Shown in pieces: positions 17,740 to 27,231 of a stretch of 43,216 nt of DNA. The notes below the pieces were generated by a model. That model did not search any database and had not been told where the DNA came from. It saw nothing but the letters and a program-made list of their open reading frames with translations. The stretch comes from Terriglobales bacterium. Its GTDB lineage: Bacteria; Acidobacteriota; Terriglobia; Terriglobales; Acidobacteriaceae. The translations under genes and the position numbers were made by a program. The stretch lies in contig JANWKU010000014.1 of NCBI GenBank assembly GCA_025451215.1, positions 1 through 43,216 on the forward strand, written 5' to 3'. The stretch's first letter is position 1. Each line of letters starts with the position of its first letter.

Positions 17740-19305
17740 ATGCCAGAAACCATTCACAATAATGGCGCTGATTTCCCGCCGGATCTTCCCCTGCGCATTA
17801 GTGATGCGATCACGCCGTGGGCCGAACGTTCGCCGGACCATTTAGCCCTTGTAGAAACATCCGGCAGTTGGACTTACCGGCAGCTTGCATCATCGGTGTC
17901 CAGCACTCAGCGCTGGCTTCTCGATTCTGGTGTCCGCCCAGGTGATCGCGTTATGGTTGTATGCGACAATTGCCGGTCGTTTGTGGCGATTCTGTTGGCA
18001 CTCTCGGCCATCGATGCCTGGGTGGCGCTGGTCAATGCACGTCTCTCCGCACGCGAGGTGGATGAGATCCGCGAGCATTGTGGCGCACGTCGTGTGATCT
18101 ATACCACTACTGTTTCTCCGCATGCCCGAGAACACGCCAAGCGGCATGGGGCCATTACGCAAGAAATAGCCGACTTGGGTTCTGTTGCTATTGGTCCCTT
18201 AAATGAAGAAGTTGCTCCCGAAAGCCTCAATGAAGATGTTTCCCAGCGCGTTGCCGCGTTAATTTATACGTCAGGCACCACCGGACTTCCCAAAGGCGTC
18301 ATGTTGACGCATCAGAACCTGCTGTTTGTCGCAGCGGTATCGGCGAAAATTCGGTCCCTCAACGCGCAAGACCGCTTGTATGGAATTTTGCCTATGTCCC
18401 ATGCGGTAGGCCTTTCTGTGGTTCTCTTAGGAGCATTACTAAGCGGCTCAACATTGTATTTGGCGCCTCGGTTTGACCCAGTGGCTGCGTTAGCGACGCT
18501 GGGGAAGGATGCACTTACGGTCGTCCTTGGCGCTCCAGGGATGTTCTCCCTGCTGGTCGAATACGCAAAATTAAAGGGATTGCAATCTCTGAAGTTTCCC
18601 GCGTTGCGTGTCATTTCATCGTCTGGAGCGCCTCTTCAACCGACGGTTAAGAAGCAGGTGGAGAGCCTGTTCGGGATGGTGCTCTATAACGGATATGGAG
18701 TGACAGAGTGTTCCCCCAATATTTCCCAAGCGGTCCTCGGAGAACACCGGACTGATACTTCAGTAGGGAGAATTCTGCCCGGCGTGGAAGTTCAACTGGT
18801 TGGATTAAATCAGGAACCGGTCGGCGATGGAGAGATTGGTGAATTATGGGTACGCGGGCCGAACGTAATGAAGGGCTACTACCACGCACCAGAGGAAACG
18901 GCCGCAGCCATCAACCCACAGGGATGGTTCAACACTCGTGATCTGGCTCGTCTTGAAAATGGTTATCTCTTTATCGTTGGACGTAGCAAAGAATTGATTG
19001 TACGTTTTGGATTAAATGTCTATCCCGCGGAAGTCGAAGCTGTCCTGAACGCGCATCCTGCGGTTGTGCGTTCAGCAGTCATTGGCCGGACGGTCGAAGG
19101 AACGGAGGGCGGCGAAGATGTTGTCGCTTTTGTGCAACTTTCGCTATCTGAGCCGGTTACCAAGGACGAATTGATGCAATATGCTGCGCAACACTTGGCC
19201 TCGTATAAGCGGCCGTCCCAGATTTTATTTGTCCCCTCGATGCCATTGACTCCAACTGGAAAGGTAATCAAGGGCGATCTAGCCAGGATGGCTGGTTCAG
19301 TTTAG
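17740..19305 (+). CDS. Stand-alone adenylate-forming (acyl/aryl-CoA ligase-type) enzyme
   Basis: This 521-residue ANL-superfamily ligase activates a carboxylate as an acyl-adenylate and passes it to CoA or to a carrier phosphopantetheine. It has the P-loop YTSGTTGLPKG (176-186), YNGYGVTECSP, GWFNTRDLARLENGYL and the hinge GRSKELIVRFGLNVYP. The C-terminal catalytic lysine sits in PLTPTGKVIKGD. The length and hinge favour an acyl-CoA-synthetase-like ligase over an NRPS A domain. It could feed the stand-alone carrier proteins at 25115 and 27232; that link is inference. A 238-bp gap precedes it, so it may have its own promoter. Confidence 0.9.
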   Translation: MPETIHNNGADFPPDLPLRISDAITPWAERSPDHLALVETSGSWTYRQLASSVSSTQRWLLDSGVRPGDRVMVVCDNCRSFVAILLALSAIDAWVALVNARLSAREVDEIREHCGARRVIYTTTVSPHAREHAKRHGAITQEIADLGSVAIGPLNEEVAPESLNEDVSQRVAALIYTSGTTGLPKGVMLTHQNLLFVAAVSAKIRSLNAQDRLYGILPMSHAVGLSVVLLGALLSGSTLYLAPRFDPVAALATLGKDALTVVLGAPGMFSLLVEYAKLKGLQSLKFPALRVISSSGAPLQPTVKKQVESLFGMVLYNGYGVTECSPNISQAVLGEHRTDTSVGRILPGVEVQLVGLNQEPVGDGEIGELWVRGPNVMKGYYHAPEETAAAINPQGWFNTRDLARLENGYLFIVGRSKELIVRFGLNVYPAEVEAVLNAHPAVVRSAVIGRTVEGTEGGEDVVAFVQLSLSEPVTKDELMQYAAQHLASYKRPSQILFVPSMPLTPTGKVIKGDLARMAGSV

Positions 19306-19308
19306 CCC

Positions 19309-19326
19309 ACCGCTCTAAGAGGCGGT
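19309..19326. terminator. Small hairpin between convergent genes
   Basis: ACCGC(CT)CT-like arms, read as ACCGCTCT and GAGGCGGT around AA, can pair with one bulge just after the ligase stop. A second small repeat TTCCTTT/AAAGGAA lies at 19343-19359 over the stop of the opposing gene. Terminator function is plausible but weakly supported. Confidence 0.3.
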
Positions 19327-19348
19327 CTCAAAGCGTGGATAATTCCTT

Positions 19349-20893
19349 TTATAAAGGAACCTCGATCAGCGACGGCCCTTCCCCTGCTAAACCTGCTTGT
19401 AAGGCTCTTCCAAATGCATCCAGTGAGGTGACACGGGTCGCCGGCACGCCCATACCTTTTGCTAGCAGCGTCCAATTCAGATCAGGCCGCCCGATCTCAA
19501 ACATTTCCAAAGCCCGCTTGCCGGGGTCGCCTATACCTAGATAAGAAAATTCACGCTTGAGTACCGCATAGTCGCGATTCGCGAAAATCACGATCGTGAC
19601 GTTCAGTGCTTCACGCGCCAAAGTCCACAGAGCTTGTAGTGTGTACATGGCGCTGCCATCGGCGGTCAGGCATAAGACCTTTTTAGCGGGAGATGACACT
19701 GCTGCACCGAGCGCCAGAGGTAAAGCAATTCCGATTGACCCTCCGGTATTGCACAACCAGTCATGAGGCGGCGCGGTTGTTGTCGCTGTCATCATTCCTC
19801 GTCCTGAGGTCATGGATTCGTCCACAACAATCGTATTTTCCGGGAGGAGCGCGCCCACTACAGCGGCTAGGCCCTGCAATGTGATTTCACCCATTGGTAG
19901 CGAAGGACGAGCTGCCTGTTTTGTGATAGGTACGTCCCGCTGGGGAGTCAATATTGTCTCAATCGCCTCGAGCGCCCCGACATAGTCCTCCCCAGCTCTG
20001 GCCAGGGTAAAAATGTCACATTTTGGTGGTGCAATTTCGCTGTTCTTTCCCGGGTAGGCGAAATAGGCTACGGGAATGGGAGCGCCGATCAAGATAAGTT
20101 GACGAAATGGTTTCAATTGTTCGACCGCCATTTCCAGAACATATTGGATACGCTCAACTGGGGGAATTCCCGCGCCACGCTCAAGGCGTGTTATGGGATA
20201 TGGTGCAAAGAGCTTCGCGTTTGTAATTGCTGCGATACGGCCCGCTGCTGCGAGACCTCGGCCGTAGAGCGCGTTGCCGGTCATAAGAATGGCGGTTTGC
20301 AAGCCGGATCGCAGCATCGCGGCGGCATGCTCAATGGTCGTCGGCGCGGGAAGGGGCGTTGCTGGAATGGAGGGAATTCGAGGTACGATACCGCCCTCGC
20401 TCCAAGCAGCATCGGCAGCCAGAATCAGCGTTGTAAGCTGACCCGGCGCGGTGCGCGCAGCGATGATTGCTTCGGCGGCGGCGCGGCCTGCTTCAGTTGC
20501 TGAAGCAGGCATCCACAACCACTTGGAGTAAGAACGCGCAATCCCTTCGATGTCGGAAGTAAGGGGCGTATCGTGATGCAAATGATACGTGGCATGCTGC
20601 CCTACGAGATTGATCATGGGTATTTGAGCACGCCTTGCATTATGCAGGTTCGCAAGCCCATTGCCCAGTCCAGGTCCAAGGTGAACAAGCGTACACGCGG
20701 GCTTTTCAGCCATACGCGCATAGCCATCGGCTGCTCCTGTGACAACCCCTTCAAAGAGGCCCAAGACACAACGCATTTCGGGAATACGATCAAGCGCGGC
20801 CACAAGATGAATTTCAGAAGTGCCGGGATTGGTGAAGCAGACTTCTACGCCTCCAGCGAGCAGTGTGCGAATCAGGCTTTCGGCTCCGTTCAT
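19349..20893 (-). CDS. Thiamine-diphosphate-dependent enzyme, acetolactate synthase-like (IlvX-like)
   Basis: This protein of about 514 residues has the three-domain ThDP fold. The catalytic glutamate is E48 in GLFEGVVTGAADGYARM, and PGTSEIHLVAALD precedes it. The cofactor motif reads LTADGSAMYTLQALWTL...FANRDYAVL in place of the classical GDGS...NN. That is the form I recall for the acetolactate-synthase-like/IlvX group, so it is not necessarily inactive. These enzymes join or cleave 2-oxo acids; the actual substrate is unknown. The ATG at 20893 is chosen because GGAAAGAGA lies just upstream; a TTG 24 bases earlier is a weaker option. It converges on the ligase gene and diverges from the second FAD gene. 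Confidence 0.85.
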   Translation of the reverse strand: MNGAESLIRTLLAGGVEVCFTNPGTSEIHLVAALDRIPEMRCVLGLFEGVVTGAADGYARMAEKPACTLVHLGPGLGNGLANLHNARRAQIPMINLVGQHATYHLHHDTPLTSDIEGIARSYSKWLWMPASATEAGRAAAEAIIAARTAPGQLTTLILAADAAWSEGGIVPRIPSIPATPLPAPTTIEHAAAMLRSGLQTAILMTGNALYGRGLAAAGRIAAITNAKLFAPYPITRLERGAGIPPVERIQYVLEMAVEQLKPFRQLILIGAPIPVAYFAYPGKNSEIAPPKCDIFTLARAGEDYVGALEAIETILTPQRDVPITKQAARPSLPMGEITLQGLAAVVGALLPENTIVVDESMTSGRGMMTATTTAPPHDWLCNTGGSIGIALPLALGAAVSSPAKKVLCLTADGSAMYTLQALWTLAREALNVTIVIFANRDYAVLKREFSYLGIGDPGKRALEMFEIGRPDLNWTLLAKGMGVPATRVTSLDAFGRALQAGLAGEGPSLIEVPL

Positions 20894-21322
20894 TCGGTCT
20901 CTTTCCGCATAATGCAAAATTGTTGGTTCGGTGAGCTATCAGAATAGTGAGTATACTGAATGACTGAAGGGCAAATTAGGTAGTTTTGTGGGATGGCAGT
21001 TCATAATAAATTATTGGTGTCCCATTTTGCTCACTCGGGCACCTAGCGCCGCTGGCTTATTAGCTTGAAATGTCAAGATTTAGCAGATTTTCCTATATCA
21101 AATTGAATGAGGGCACGCAACTCTTTATGTTCGAACGGTTTAAGAAAGCAAATCGCACGTTAGCATGTGTAACTTGACAAATATGCCCACTTAAAGCAAT
21201 ATAAAAGCCTAGGTATTTCATAGTAATCGTCCTCCCCCAGCAAGTTCCCCAAAACTATTAAGTTTTAAAAACTTTCACTTGTGCTTAACTGAGTTCAACT
21301 TACATAAACCTGGGAGAACGCC
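20894..21322. other. AT-rich divergent intergenic region
   Basis: This gap separates the minus-strand ThDP gene from the plus-strand second FAD gene and must contain both promoters. A perfect -35 box TTGACA lies at 21174-21179 in plus orientation. The matching -10 is poor: CAATAT at the right 17-bp spacing, or TATAAA at 20 bp. The stretch is visibly more AT-rich than its neighbours. I see no gene, hairpin-rich leader or riboswitch that I can name. Confidence 0.4.
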
Positions 21323-22582
21323 TTGTCTAACGCGAGCGTAATAGCCTCTGGAACTGTGCCTTTGAAACGGCCAGTTCAAACAAAGGAAGTTGTTATCATC
21401 GGCGCTGGTCCTTATGGACTGAGTGCGGCGGCCTGTCTGCAAGGCATGGGAGCAGAGCCATATGTCATTGGGCGATCCATGGCATTCTGGAAGAATAATA
21501 TGCCGGGGGGAATGTTTCTTCGCTCGAAGAGCGAGGCTTCCAATATCGCAGCGCCACAGAAGCATCTCTCGATCAAGGCTTATCAGAAAGCAATACGGCG
21601 CAAAATCGCTGATCCAGTTCCGATTGAGGACTTCGTCGCTTATGGAGACTGGTTTCAGAAACAAGTTGCTCCCAATCTAGACACGCGACATGTCCAAAAA
21701 GTTTCTCAGGATGGCGAGCTTTTCAACATCATTTTTGAAGACGGCGATAGAATTCAAGCTAGGTCTGTCGTGTTGGCTCTTGGGATAGGCCCTTTTTCCC
21801 AGCGTCCGGAGCCGTTTGCAGCGATATCACGAGAGATAGCCCCTCATTCTTCCGATTTAAATGACTTTTCCCGGTTTAAAGGCAAAAAAGTCGCAGTGAT
21901 CGGAAAAGGTCAAAGCGCGCTAGAATACGCCGCACTGCTCCATGAAGGCCATGCTGAAGTTCAGATACTTACGCGTGCGCCGAAGCTTATTTTTCGTCCA
22001 TTCGCATTGCGTAAGCATATTTTTCGAGCATTGACGTCAGGACCGCTGCTAGGCCTTTCCTACAAGATTATTCCTCCAACCGATCTGGGAGATGTTTGGA
22101 CTGCACGAAAAATGGCTCATCCAGAGCTTTTCCGACGGCAGTCTCGTGAAGCCCAACAAGCGCTAATAAACGCATGCGCGCGTCCAATCGGTGCCTACTG
22201 GTTGGAACCGAGACTAAAAGGTGTTCGCGTAAGAACCAATGTCACAGTCAACCAAGCGACACCCGCGGGAACAGGATTGAAGCTTGAATTAAGTGACGGC
22301 ACAACCGAGCAGGTAGATTTTGCAATGCTGGCAACTGGATACAAGATAGATATTTCCCGATATCAAATTTTAGACGGTGCCCTGCAGCAGCGGGTTCAAA
22401 GAACGCCGGACGGATATCCTGTACTGGATATGAATTTGCAAACTTCCGTGAATGGGCTCTATATGGCTGGAGTGATTGGAGAGCGTACGTTAGGGCCGAC
22501 TCTAAGATTTGTAACAGGAACTTCCAACGCTGGTCCAAGACTCGCGGCGGCGATTGCAGGCAAGCGGGCTTCCGCTAGGTGA
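21323..22582 (+). CDS. FAD/NAD(P)-binding oxidoreductase, paralogue of the 12479 gene
   Basis: This 419-residue protein shares the layout of the FAD protein at 12479: IIGAGPYGLSAAACL (25-39), FWKNNMPGGMFLRSKSEASN, an NAD(P) motif VIGKGQSALEYA (192-203) and ATGYKID (337-343). The similarity spans the full length but is moderate, so the two are older paralogues and not a recent duplication. The TTG start is supported by GGGAGAA four bases upstream. The gene is followed after 30 bp by an ATP-grasp ligase. By family it may be an N-hydroxylating or other flavin monooxygenase; the substrate is unknown. Confidence 0.82.
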   Translation: MSNASVIASGTVPLKRPVQTKEVVIIGAGPYGLSAAACLQGMGAEPYVIGRSMAFWKNNMPGGMFLRSKSEASNIAAPQKHLSIKAYQKAIRRKIADPVPIEDFVAYGDWFQKQVAPNLDTRHVQKVSQDGELFNIIFEDGDRIQARSVVLALGIGPFSQRPEPFAAISREIAPHSSDLNDFSRFKGKKVAVIGKGQSALEYAALLHEGHAEVQILTRAPKLIFRPFALRKHIFRALTSGPLLGLSYKIIPPTDLGDVWTARKMAHPELFRRQSREAQQALINACARPIGAYWLEPRLKGVRVRTNVTVNQATPAGTGLKLELSDGTTEQVDFAMLATGYKIDISRYQILDGALQQRVQRTPDGYPVLDMNLQTSVNGLYMAGVIGERTLGPTLRFVTGTSNAGPRLAAAIAGKRASAR

Positions 22583-22612
22583 CAATTCAGGGACAAGAGA
22601 AACTGAGAGCCT

Positions 22613-23875
22613 ATGAGTAAAGGCGACAAGAAGCGCCCTGGTGCGATTGTTCTGGGTGGAAATTTTGTTGGCTTGGGAATTGTGCGAAGCCTCGGGGCGC
22701 ATGGAATTCCTGTGTGGGTGCTCGACTCCGATCGTTCAAAATCAATTGCACAATTTTCCAGATATACGACACGATTCCAGGAGACTAAAGACGAAGCGAT
22801 TATTGATGTGCTTCTCAGAGAAGGGAAACAGCACGGGCTTATGGGCTGGGTACTCTTTCCCGTGGTTGATGAGTACGTCGAAATCCTGTCGGCCAACCGT
22901 GACTTATTGAGTTCGATTTACCGGGTGACCACTGCGCCCTTGGAAGTTACAAAGTTTGCTCTGGACAAGCGAGAGACCTACAACCTGGCTGACAAATTGG
23001 GAATCCCGACTCCCTGGACCGCAGTCGTCAATTCGCTCGACGACCTTGATACGAAACGCGTTGCTTTTCCTTTGATTCTGAAACCCGCCGTCAATCATCA
23101 TTTCTTCCCGCAAACGAATATCAAGGCGTTGCCCGTCGAAAATTTCGACGAATTGTATAGTGGGTTTGCTCGAATGAGCAGCTACATTCCTCCCAACGAG
23201 ATTCTTATTCAGGAACGTATTTCGGGAGCAGGGGAAAATCAGTTTTCCTTCTGCGCAATATGCCAGGGAGGAAACGTCCGGGCATCGCTCGTTGCCCAGC
23301 GACGGCGTCAATACCCGGTGGAGTTCGGCAATGCAAGCACATTTGTGGAAACGACCAGCCAGGCCGTCGTGGAGTCAGCGGGAAAAAGATTTTTGGAAAG
23401 TATCGGATTTGATGGTTTGGCTGAAGTGGAATTCAAATTTGATCCCCGGGACGGAAAATATAAAATTCTAGATGTAAATCCCAGAACATGGGGATGGCAC
23501 ACTTTGGGCAAAGCGGCGGGAATCGACTTTCCGTATTTGCTCTGGCGGCAATCCGTCGGCTTGCCAGTCGATACCATCAAGACCCCCCGTAAAGCGGCGT
23601 GGATCAGGGAGATCACCGATTTTGTCTCCATCATGAAATCGCGCAACCGCATGGCGGAAGTGGGACGATTAGTAAAGTCTTTTTTCAGCCGTAAATTCAC
23701 GTCGGCTACCTTCAGTTTTACGGATAGCCGCCCATTCTTTGCGGAGCTTGCACTATGGGTATCTTCAGGTATATCGAGACAGAAGAAGGCGAAAAATTTT
23801 CTCCATTCCCAACCCACTGGCCCCCAAGCCAAGTCTGCCCACCCCGAAATAGTTCAGGTTCCAGCTCCGAAATAA
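22613..23875 (+). CDS. ATP-grasp ligase (carbamoyl-phosphate-synthase-like)
   Basis: This 420-residue protein has an N-terminal pre-ATP-grasp domain (AIVLGGNFVGLGIVRSL) and the ATP-grasp body. The body shows LILKPAVN as the ATP-binding lysine strand, then ILIQERISGAG. Metal-binding residues appear in GLAEVEFKFDPRDGKYKILDVNPRTWG. Such enzymes activate a carboxylate as acyl phosphate and join it to an amine or another nucleophile. Related proteins in polysaccharide clusters are thought to attach amino acids to sugars. The C-terminus after residue 390 is basic and disordered. It follows the FAD gene closely and precedes wecB, which fits modification of an amino sugar, but this is inference. Confidence 0.88.
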   Translation: MSKGDKKRPGAIVLGGNFVGLGIVRSLGAHGIPVWVLDSDRSKSIAQFSRYTTRFQETKDEAIIDVLLREGKQHGLMGWVLFPVVDEYVEILSANRDLLSSIYRVTTAPLEVTKFALDKRETYNLADKLGIPTPWTAVVNSLDDLDTKRVAFPLILKPAVNHHFFPQTNIKALPVENFDELYSGFARMSSYIPPNEILIQERISGAGENQFSFCAICQGGNVRASLVAQRRRQYPVEFGNASTFVETTSQAVVESAGKRFLESIGFDGLAEVEFKFDPRDGKYKILDVNPRTWGWHTLGKAAGIDFPYLLWRQSVGLPVDTIKTPRKAAWIREITDFVSIMKSRNRMAEVGRLVKSFFSRKFTSATFSFTDSRPFFAELALWVSSGISRQKKAKNFLHSQPTGPQAKSAHPEIVQVPAPK

Positions 23876-24047
23876 AAGGCTATTGCGGAATAGGTCTTGA
23901 GAACTTGCCGGAAGTTAGTTCTCAATCGTTCAAAAGTGAAGCAGGAGAATCATTCGTGCAAGATCTCAGGCAGGCGTATGTTTGAGGATTCGGGACGTTT
24001 GCGTCATGTATTGATATTTTCATTCCCAAAAAATGCTGGAGGAATAA

Positions 24048-25118
24048 GTGTACGTTTTGCACGTGGTGGGAGCTCGACCAAACTTCATGAAGCTAGCGCC
24101 GGTGATGCGAGCCCTTGCCTCGCATCAGGAAATCAAGCAGATTCTCGTCCATACTGGCCAGCATTATGATCCGAACATGTCTGATGTGTTTTTCCAGCAG
24201 CTCGACATTCCGGCCCCCGATGTGAACCTGGGAGTCGGCTCAGGCAGCCATGCGGCGCAAACGGCGGAAATTATGACACGTTTGGAACCAGTCATAATTG
24301 AACAAAAGCCGGACATTGTCCTGATTTATGGGGATGTAAATTCTACCGTTGCGACGGCCATGGTCTGCGCCAAGTTAAATGTCAGAATTGGGCACGTTGA
24401 AGCTGGATTGCGTTCTTTTGACCGGACGATGCCTGAAGAGATTAATCGCCTCGTGACAGACCAGATCGCCGATTTTTTGTTCACGCCTTCGCAGGATGGC
24501 GATGAAAATCTTCAGCGCGAAGGAATTCCGGCGGAGAAGATCTTTTGTGTAGGCAACGTCATGATCGATTCGCTGGTGCGCCTGCTGCCCGCGGCGCGAA
24601 AAAATAAGGTGGCGGAATCCTATGAACGGTATGCCCTGGTCACATTGCATCGGCCGGCCAACGTTGATAATAGCGAGCGGCTAAAGAGGATTTTAAAGTC
24701 CATGACAGAAGTAAACCAGGATTTGGCGGTGGTGTTTCCGGCCCATCCGCGCACTCGCAAACGAATTGCCGATTTTGGATTAAGTGCGGGACAGTTGTAC
24801 GTTCTCGATCCCCTGCCCTATGTTGATTTTCTGGGTTTGCAATGCCGTGCGACCGTGGTCATTACTGATTCAGGCGGCATTCAGGAAGAAAGCACCTACC
24901 TTGGAGTTCCATGCTTGACGGTACGGGAGAACACTGAACGCCCCATTACCGTGTCCGTGGGGACCAATGTCTTAGTTGGTCACGATCCGAACAAGCTGCG
25001 CGCGGAGTTGTCCCGAGTGCTTAATGGAAATGCCAAGAAGGGAAGCGTGCCACCTCTTTGGGATGGACACACTGGCGAACGTATCGCTGACATTTTGGCC
25101 AAACAGATGACCGTCTAA
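24048..25118 (+). CDS. wecB: UDP-N-acetylglucosamine 2-epimerase (non-hydrolysing)
   Basis: This 356-residue enzyme interconverts UDP-GlcNAc and UDP-ManNAc in the cytoplasm and so supplies ManNAc-type sugars for the glycan. Family motifs are VVGARPNFMKLAPV, VHTGQHYDPNMSDVFF, GHVEAGLRSFDRTMPEE, VTLHRPANVDN and DSGGIQEESTYLGVPCLT. GTG start with GGAGGA seven bases upstream. A second copy, broken by a frameshift, lies at 35266-36337. Its stop (25116-25118) overlaps the stop of the convergent carrier/thioesterase gene by four bases, so no terminator fits between them. Confidence 0.96.
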   Translation: MYVLHVVGARPNFMKLAPVMRALASHQEIKQILVHTGQHYDPNMSDVFFQQLDIPAPDVNLGVGSGSHAAQTAEIMTRLEPVIIEQKPDIVLIYGDVNSTVATAMVCAKLNVRIGHVEAGLRSFDRTMPEEINRLVTDQIADFLFTPSQDGDENLQREGIPAEKIFCVGNVMIDSLVRLLPAARKNKVAESYERYALVTLHRPANVDNSERLKRILKSMTEVNQDLAVVFPAHPRTRKRIADFGLSAGQLYVLDPLPYVDFLGLQCRATVVITDSGGIQEESTYLGVPCLTVRENTERPITVSVGTNVLVGHDPNKLRAELSRVLNGNAKKGSVPPLWDGHTGERIADILAKQMTV

Positions 25119-26197
25119 CGATTGCAATAAGGAGTATCGGCCGATGATTGCTGCAGATATCGAGAAAGTACGGCGCCGAGTTTGTCGAAGTGGGTAGTGA
25201 TAATTCCCAAGTGGTCGCCAGGGATGGTCTCGACTTCAAATCTATCGGCTAGCCGTTGCCATACCGCAGTGGGATTGGCGGGGAAGTTTGTAATATCTCC
25301 AGCTCTTATAAATTTTATTTTGCCGTTATAAAAGCGGGGACAATAATTTGTCAAAGCTAGATAAGCACGGTCACGTACGCGTTGCATCGTGGGGCTGAAC
25401 GATACGCCAGCGGGGGGTTGATACGAAGTGCGTCCGCTTATAAACCCAAAGATATGAAGTCCTCTCTCCAGGGGATGCAGGATATAAGTAGTCTTTCCAC
25501 GAATCGGCAATCGCATAAAAGTAGAGAGGCGCTGTTTTATCTGGCGGATGAGGAGGCGCATGCGTTGAAATCGTGACAGATAACGCATGTGCGGATATGC
25601 ATCCAAGATGGCCAGCAACGCTATTTTTTCGCCATTTGACAACAGCCGCTGCGCCATTTCCAACGTGACCAGGCCGCCGAGTGAATAACCGATGAGGAGA
25701 TAGGGGCCATGCGGTTGTACCTGCTTGATTTCATCGAGATAGAATTGCGCCATATCCTCAATGCGATCGAAAGGTTCTTCTACCCCATCAATGCCCTTCG
25801 CCTGCAAGCCATATACGGGATGTCCCGATTCGATGTGCTTCACGGGTTGATAAAAATCTATAACACTGCCGCCCAGCCCATGGGCAATGAAAACCGGCTG
25901 CTCGCCATTGCCGTCTTTTAACAAGACAAGCCCCGGGAATCGCGGTGCGGTGGGCTGTTCCAGTAATGCAGCGAGGGCTGCCATCGTGGGTGCTTGATAG
26001 ATGGTAACCGGCGGAAGTTCCCGTCCACAGACTTGTGCGATTTCAGTGAACAGTTTGAGCGCTAGAGAAGAGTCGCCTCCCAGATCGAAAAAATTATCTT
26101 CCAAGCCAATGTTTGCTCTCTGCAGGACTCGCTGCCAGATCGGAGCAATTGCTTCGATCATGGTGGAACTGGGCGCCAAGGATGACCCGGTAATCAT
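25115..26197 (-). CDS. Carrier protein-thioesterase didomain protein (PCP-TE 1)
   Basis: This 360-residue stand-alone protein has a phosphopantetheine carrier domain (residues 15-80) with attachment serine S43 in NFFDLGGDSSLAL. A type I thioesterase domain follows (about 98-350). Its triad is complete: nucleophile S172 in LLIGYSLGGLV, D199 in LLAILDAYPH and H329 in PGDHLGI. It looks like the last two domains of an NRPS module without condensation or adenylation domains. Such proteins could load an activated acyl or aminoacyl group and release or transfer it. It overlaps the upstream aminotransferase by four bases (ATGA at 26194-26197), strongly suggesting co-translation and a shared pathway. 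Confidence 0.9.
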   Translation of the reverse strand: MITGSSLAPSSTMIEAIAPIWQRVLQRANIGLEDNFFDLGGDSSLALKLFTEIAQVCGRELPPVTIYQAPTMAALAALLEQPTAPRFPGLVLLKDGNGEQPVFIAHGLGGSVIDFYQPVKHIESGHPVYGLQAKGIDGVEEPFDRIEDMAQFYLDEIKQVQPHGPYLLIGYSLGGLVTLEMAQRLLSNGEKIALLAILDAYPHMRYLSRFQRMRLLIRQIKQRLSTFMRLPIRGKTTYILHPLERGLHIFGFISGRTSYQPPAGVSFSPTMQRVRDRAYLALTNYCPRFYNGKIKFIRAGDITNFPANPTAVWQRLADRFEVETIPGDHLGIITTHFDKLGAVLSRYLQQSSADTPYCNR

Positions 26198-27057
26198 GAA
26201 TGAGCAAATTTCCAGTAGAGTTCTCGTGCTTTGGTGTATAGCGGACCAAAAGAAAGGGAACGATCGCCAATGCGAGTTGCAGGCACAACTTTTGAATAGT
26301 TTCCGGTAGAAAAAATTTCGTCAGCAGTCTCAAAATCTTTATAAGTCAGCGTTTTTTCAATTACGGTGACGCCATTTTCGCGCAACAGTCCTATTACTCG
26401 TTGGCGTGTAATGCCGGCCAGGAATGTTCCATTTGTTAGGGGCGTAAAAACTACCCCTTCCTTTGCCATGAAAATATTCGAGGTTGCGAGTTCAGCGACA
26501 TTCCCGAGCATATCGCAAACAATCGCATTGTCAAAGCCCCGGGCATGAGCTTCGAATAGTGCACGAGCATTGTTCGGATACAGGCATCCGGCTTTGGCAT
26601 CCACCGGCATGGTCTCGAACGTTGGCCGCCGGTAGGGTGATAGCGTAATCGAGAAGCCCTTCGGCGGCCGCATGGGTGCCTCGTAAATGGAGAGGCACCA
26701 GCGTGTGGAATCAGGAATATGCGCCTGTACCCATGGCCCCTCTTTCTCGGCCCAGTACATTGGCCTGATGTAAAGAGCGACTTCCTGATTGAACTTGGCG
26801 ATCCCTTCTCGCGCGAGTTTGACCCAATTTTCAGTCGTAACCACGGGTTTTAAAAAGAGCTTTTTTGCAGAGTCGTTGACTCGCGCGCAATGAAGTTCTA
26901 GATCGGGGGTAACGCCTTCGAATGCCCGGGCACCGTCAAATACTACGGAGCAAAGCCAGGCAGCATGAGTGCGGGGACCCATGATTGGAATATTACCTTC
27001 CTGCCACGCTCCCTCGAAGTACGTCCACGTCTTGGACCAACCGTCATCGGCTGTCAT
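26194..27057 (-). CDS. Class IV PLP aminotransferase (branched-chain/D-amino-acid type)
   Basis: This protein of about 287 residues belongs to the fold-type IV aminotransferases. The PLP lysine is K155 in MPVDAKAGCLYPNNARA, and E189 in GNVAELATSNIF binds the pyridine nitrogen. VALYIRPMYWAE and NGTFLAGITRQRVI are typical of the branched-chain group. The ATG at 27057 is preferred because GAGGAAAAATT precedes it; a TTG 27 bases upstream lacks such a site. It is co-translated with PCP-TE 1, so it probably provides or uses an amino acid handled by the carrier. Substrate range (branched-chain, aromatic or D-amino acid) is not fixed by the motifs. Confidence 0.9.
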   Translation of the reverse strand: MTADDGWSKTWTYFEGAWQEGNIPIMGPRTHAAWLCSVVFDGARAFEGVTPDLELHCARVNDSAKKLFLKPVVTTENWVKLAREGIAKFNQEVALYIRPMYWAEKEGPWVQAHIPDSTRWCLSIYEAPMRPPKGFSITLSPYRRPTFETMPVDAKAGCLYPNNARALFEAHARGFDNAIVCDMLGNVAELATSNIFMAKEGVVFTPLTNGTFLAGITRQRVIGLLRENGVTVIEKTLTYKDFETADEIFSTGNYSKVVPATRIGDRSLSFGPLYTKARELYWKFAHS

Positions 27058-27231
27058 CAATTTTTCCTCGTTTGAACCACGCAAACATTCACAATTGAGT
27101 GGTATCGCCGCCGATACAACAGCGGAGGGGGGAATATAGCTCGTTGGATCATTCGAAATTCATTGATCCAGACTATCAATAAGTTATGTCACACGAACTT
27201 AATGAGTCAAATACTAAGTCGGGGACCCTAT

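Noticed and set aside
19349..20893. ThDP enzyme judged inactive because GDG reads ADG and the NN motif reads NRDY
   Set aside because: The variant matches the form I recall for the IlvX/acetolactate-synthase-like group, and the catalytic glutamate is present, so inactivation is not supported.
23755..24169. Two short plus-strand frames around the end of the ATP-grasp gene and start of wecB
   Set aside because: They overlap well-supported genes in other frames and show no family resemblance.
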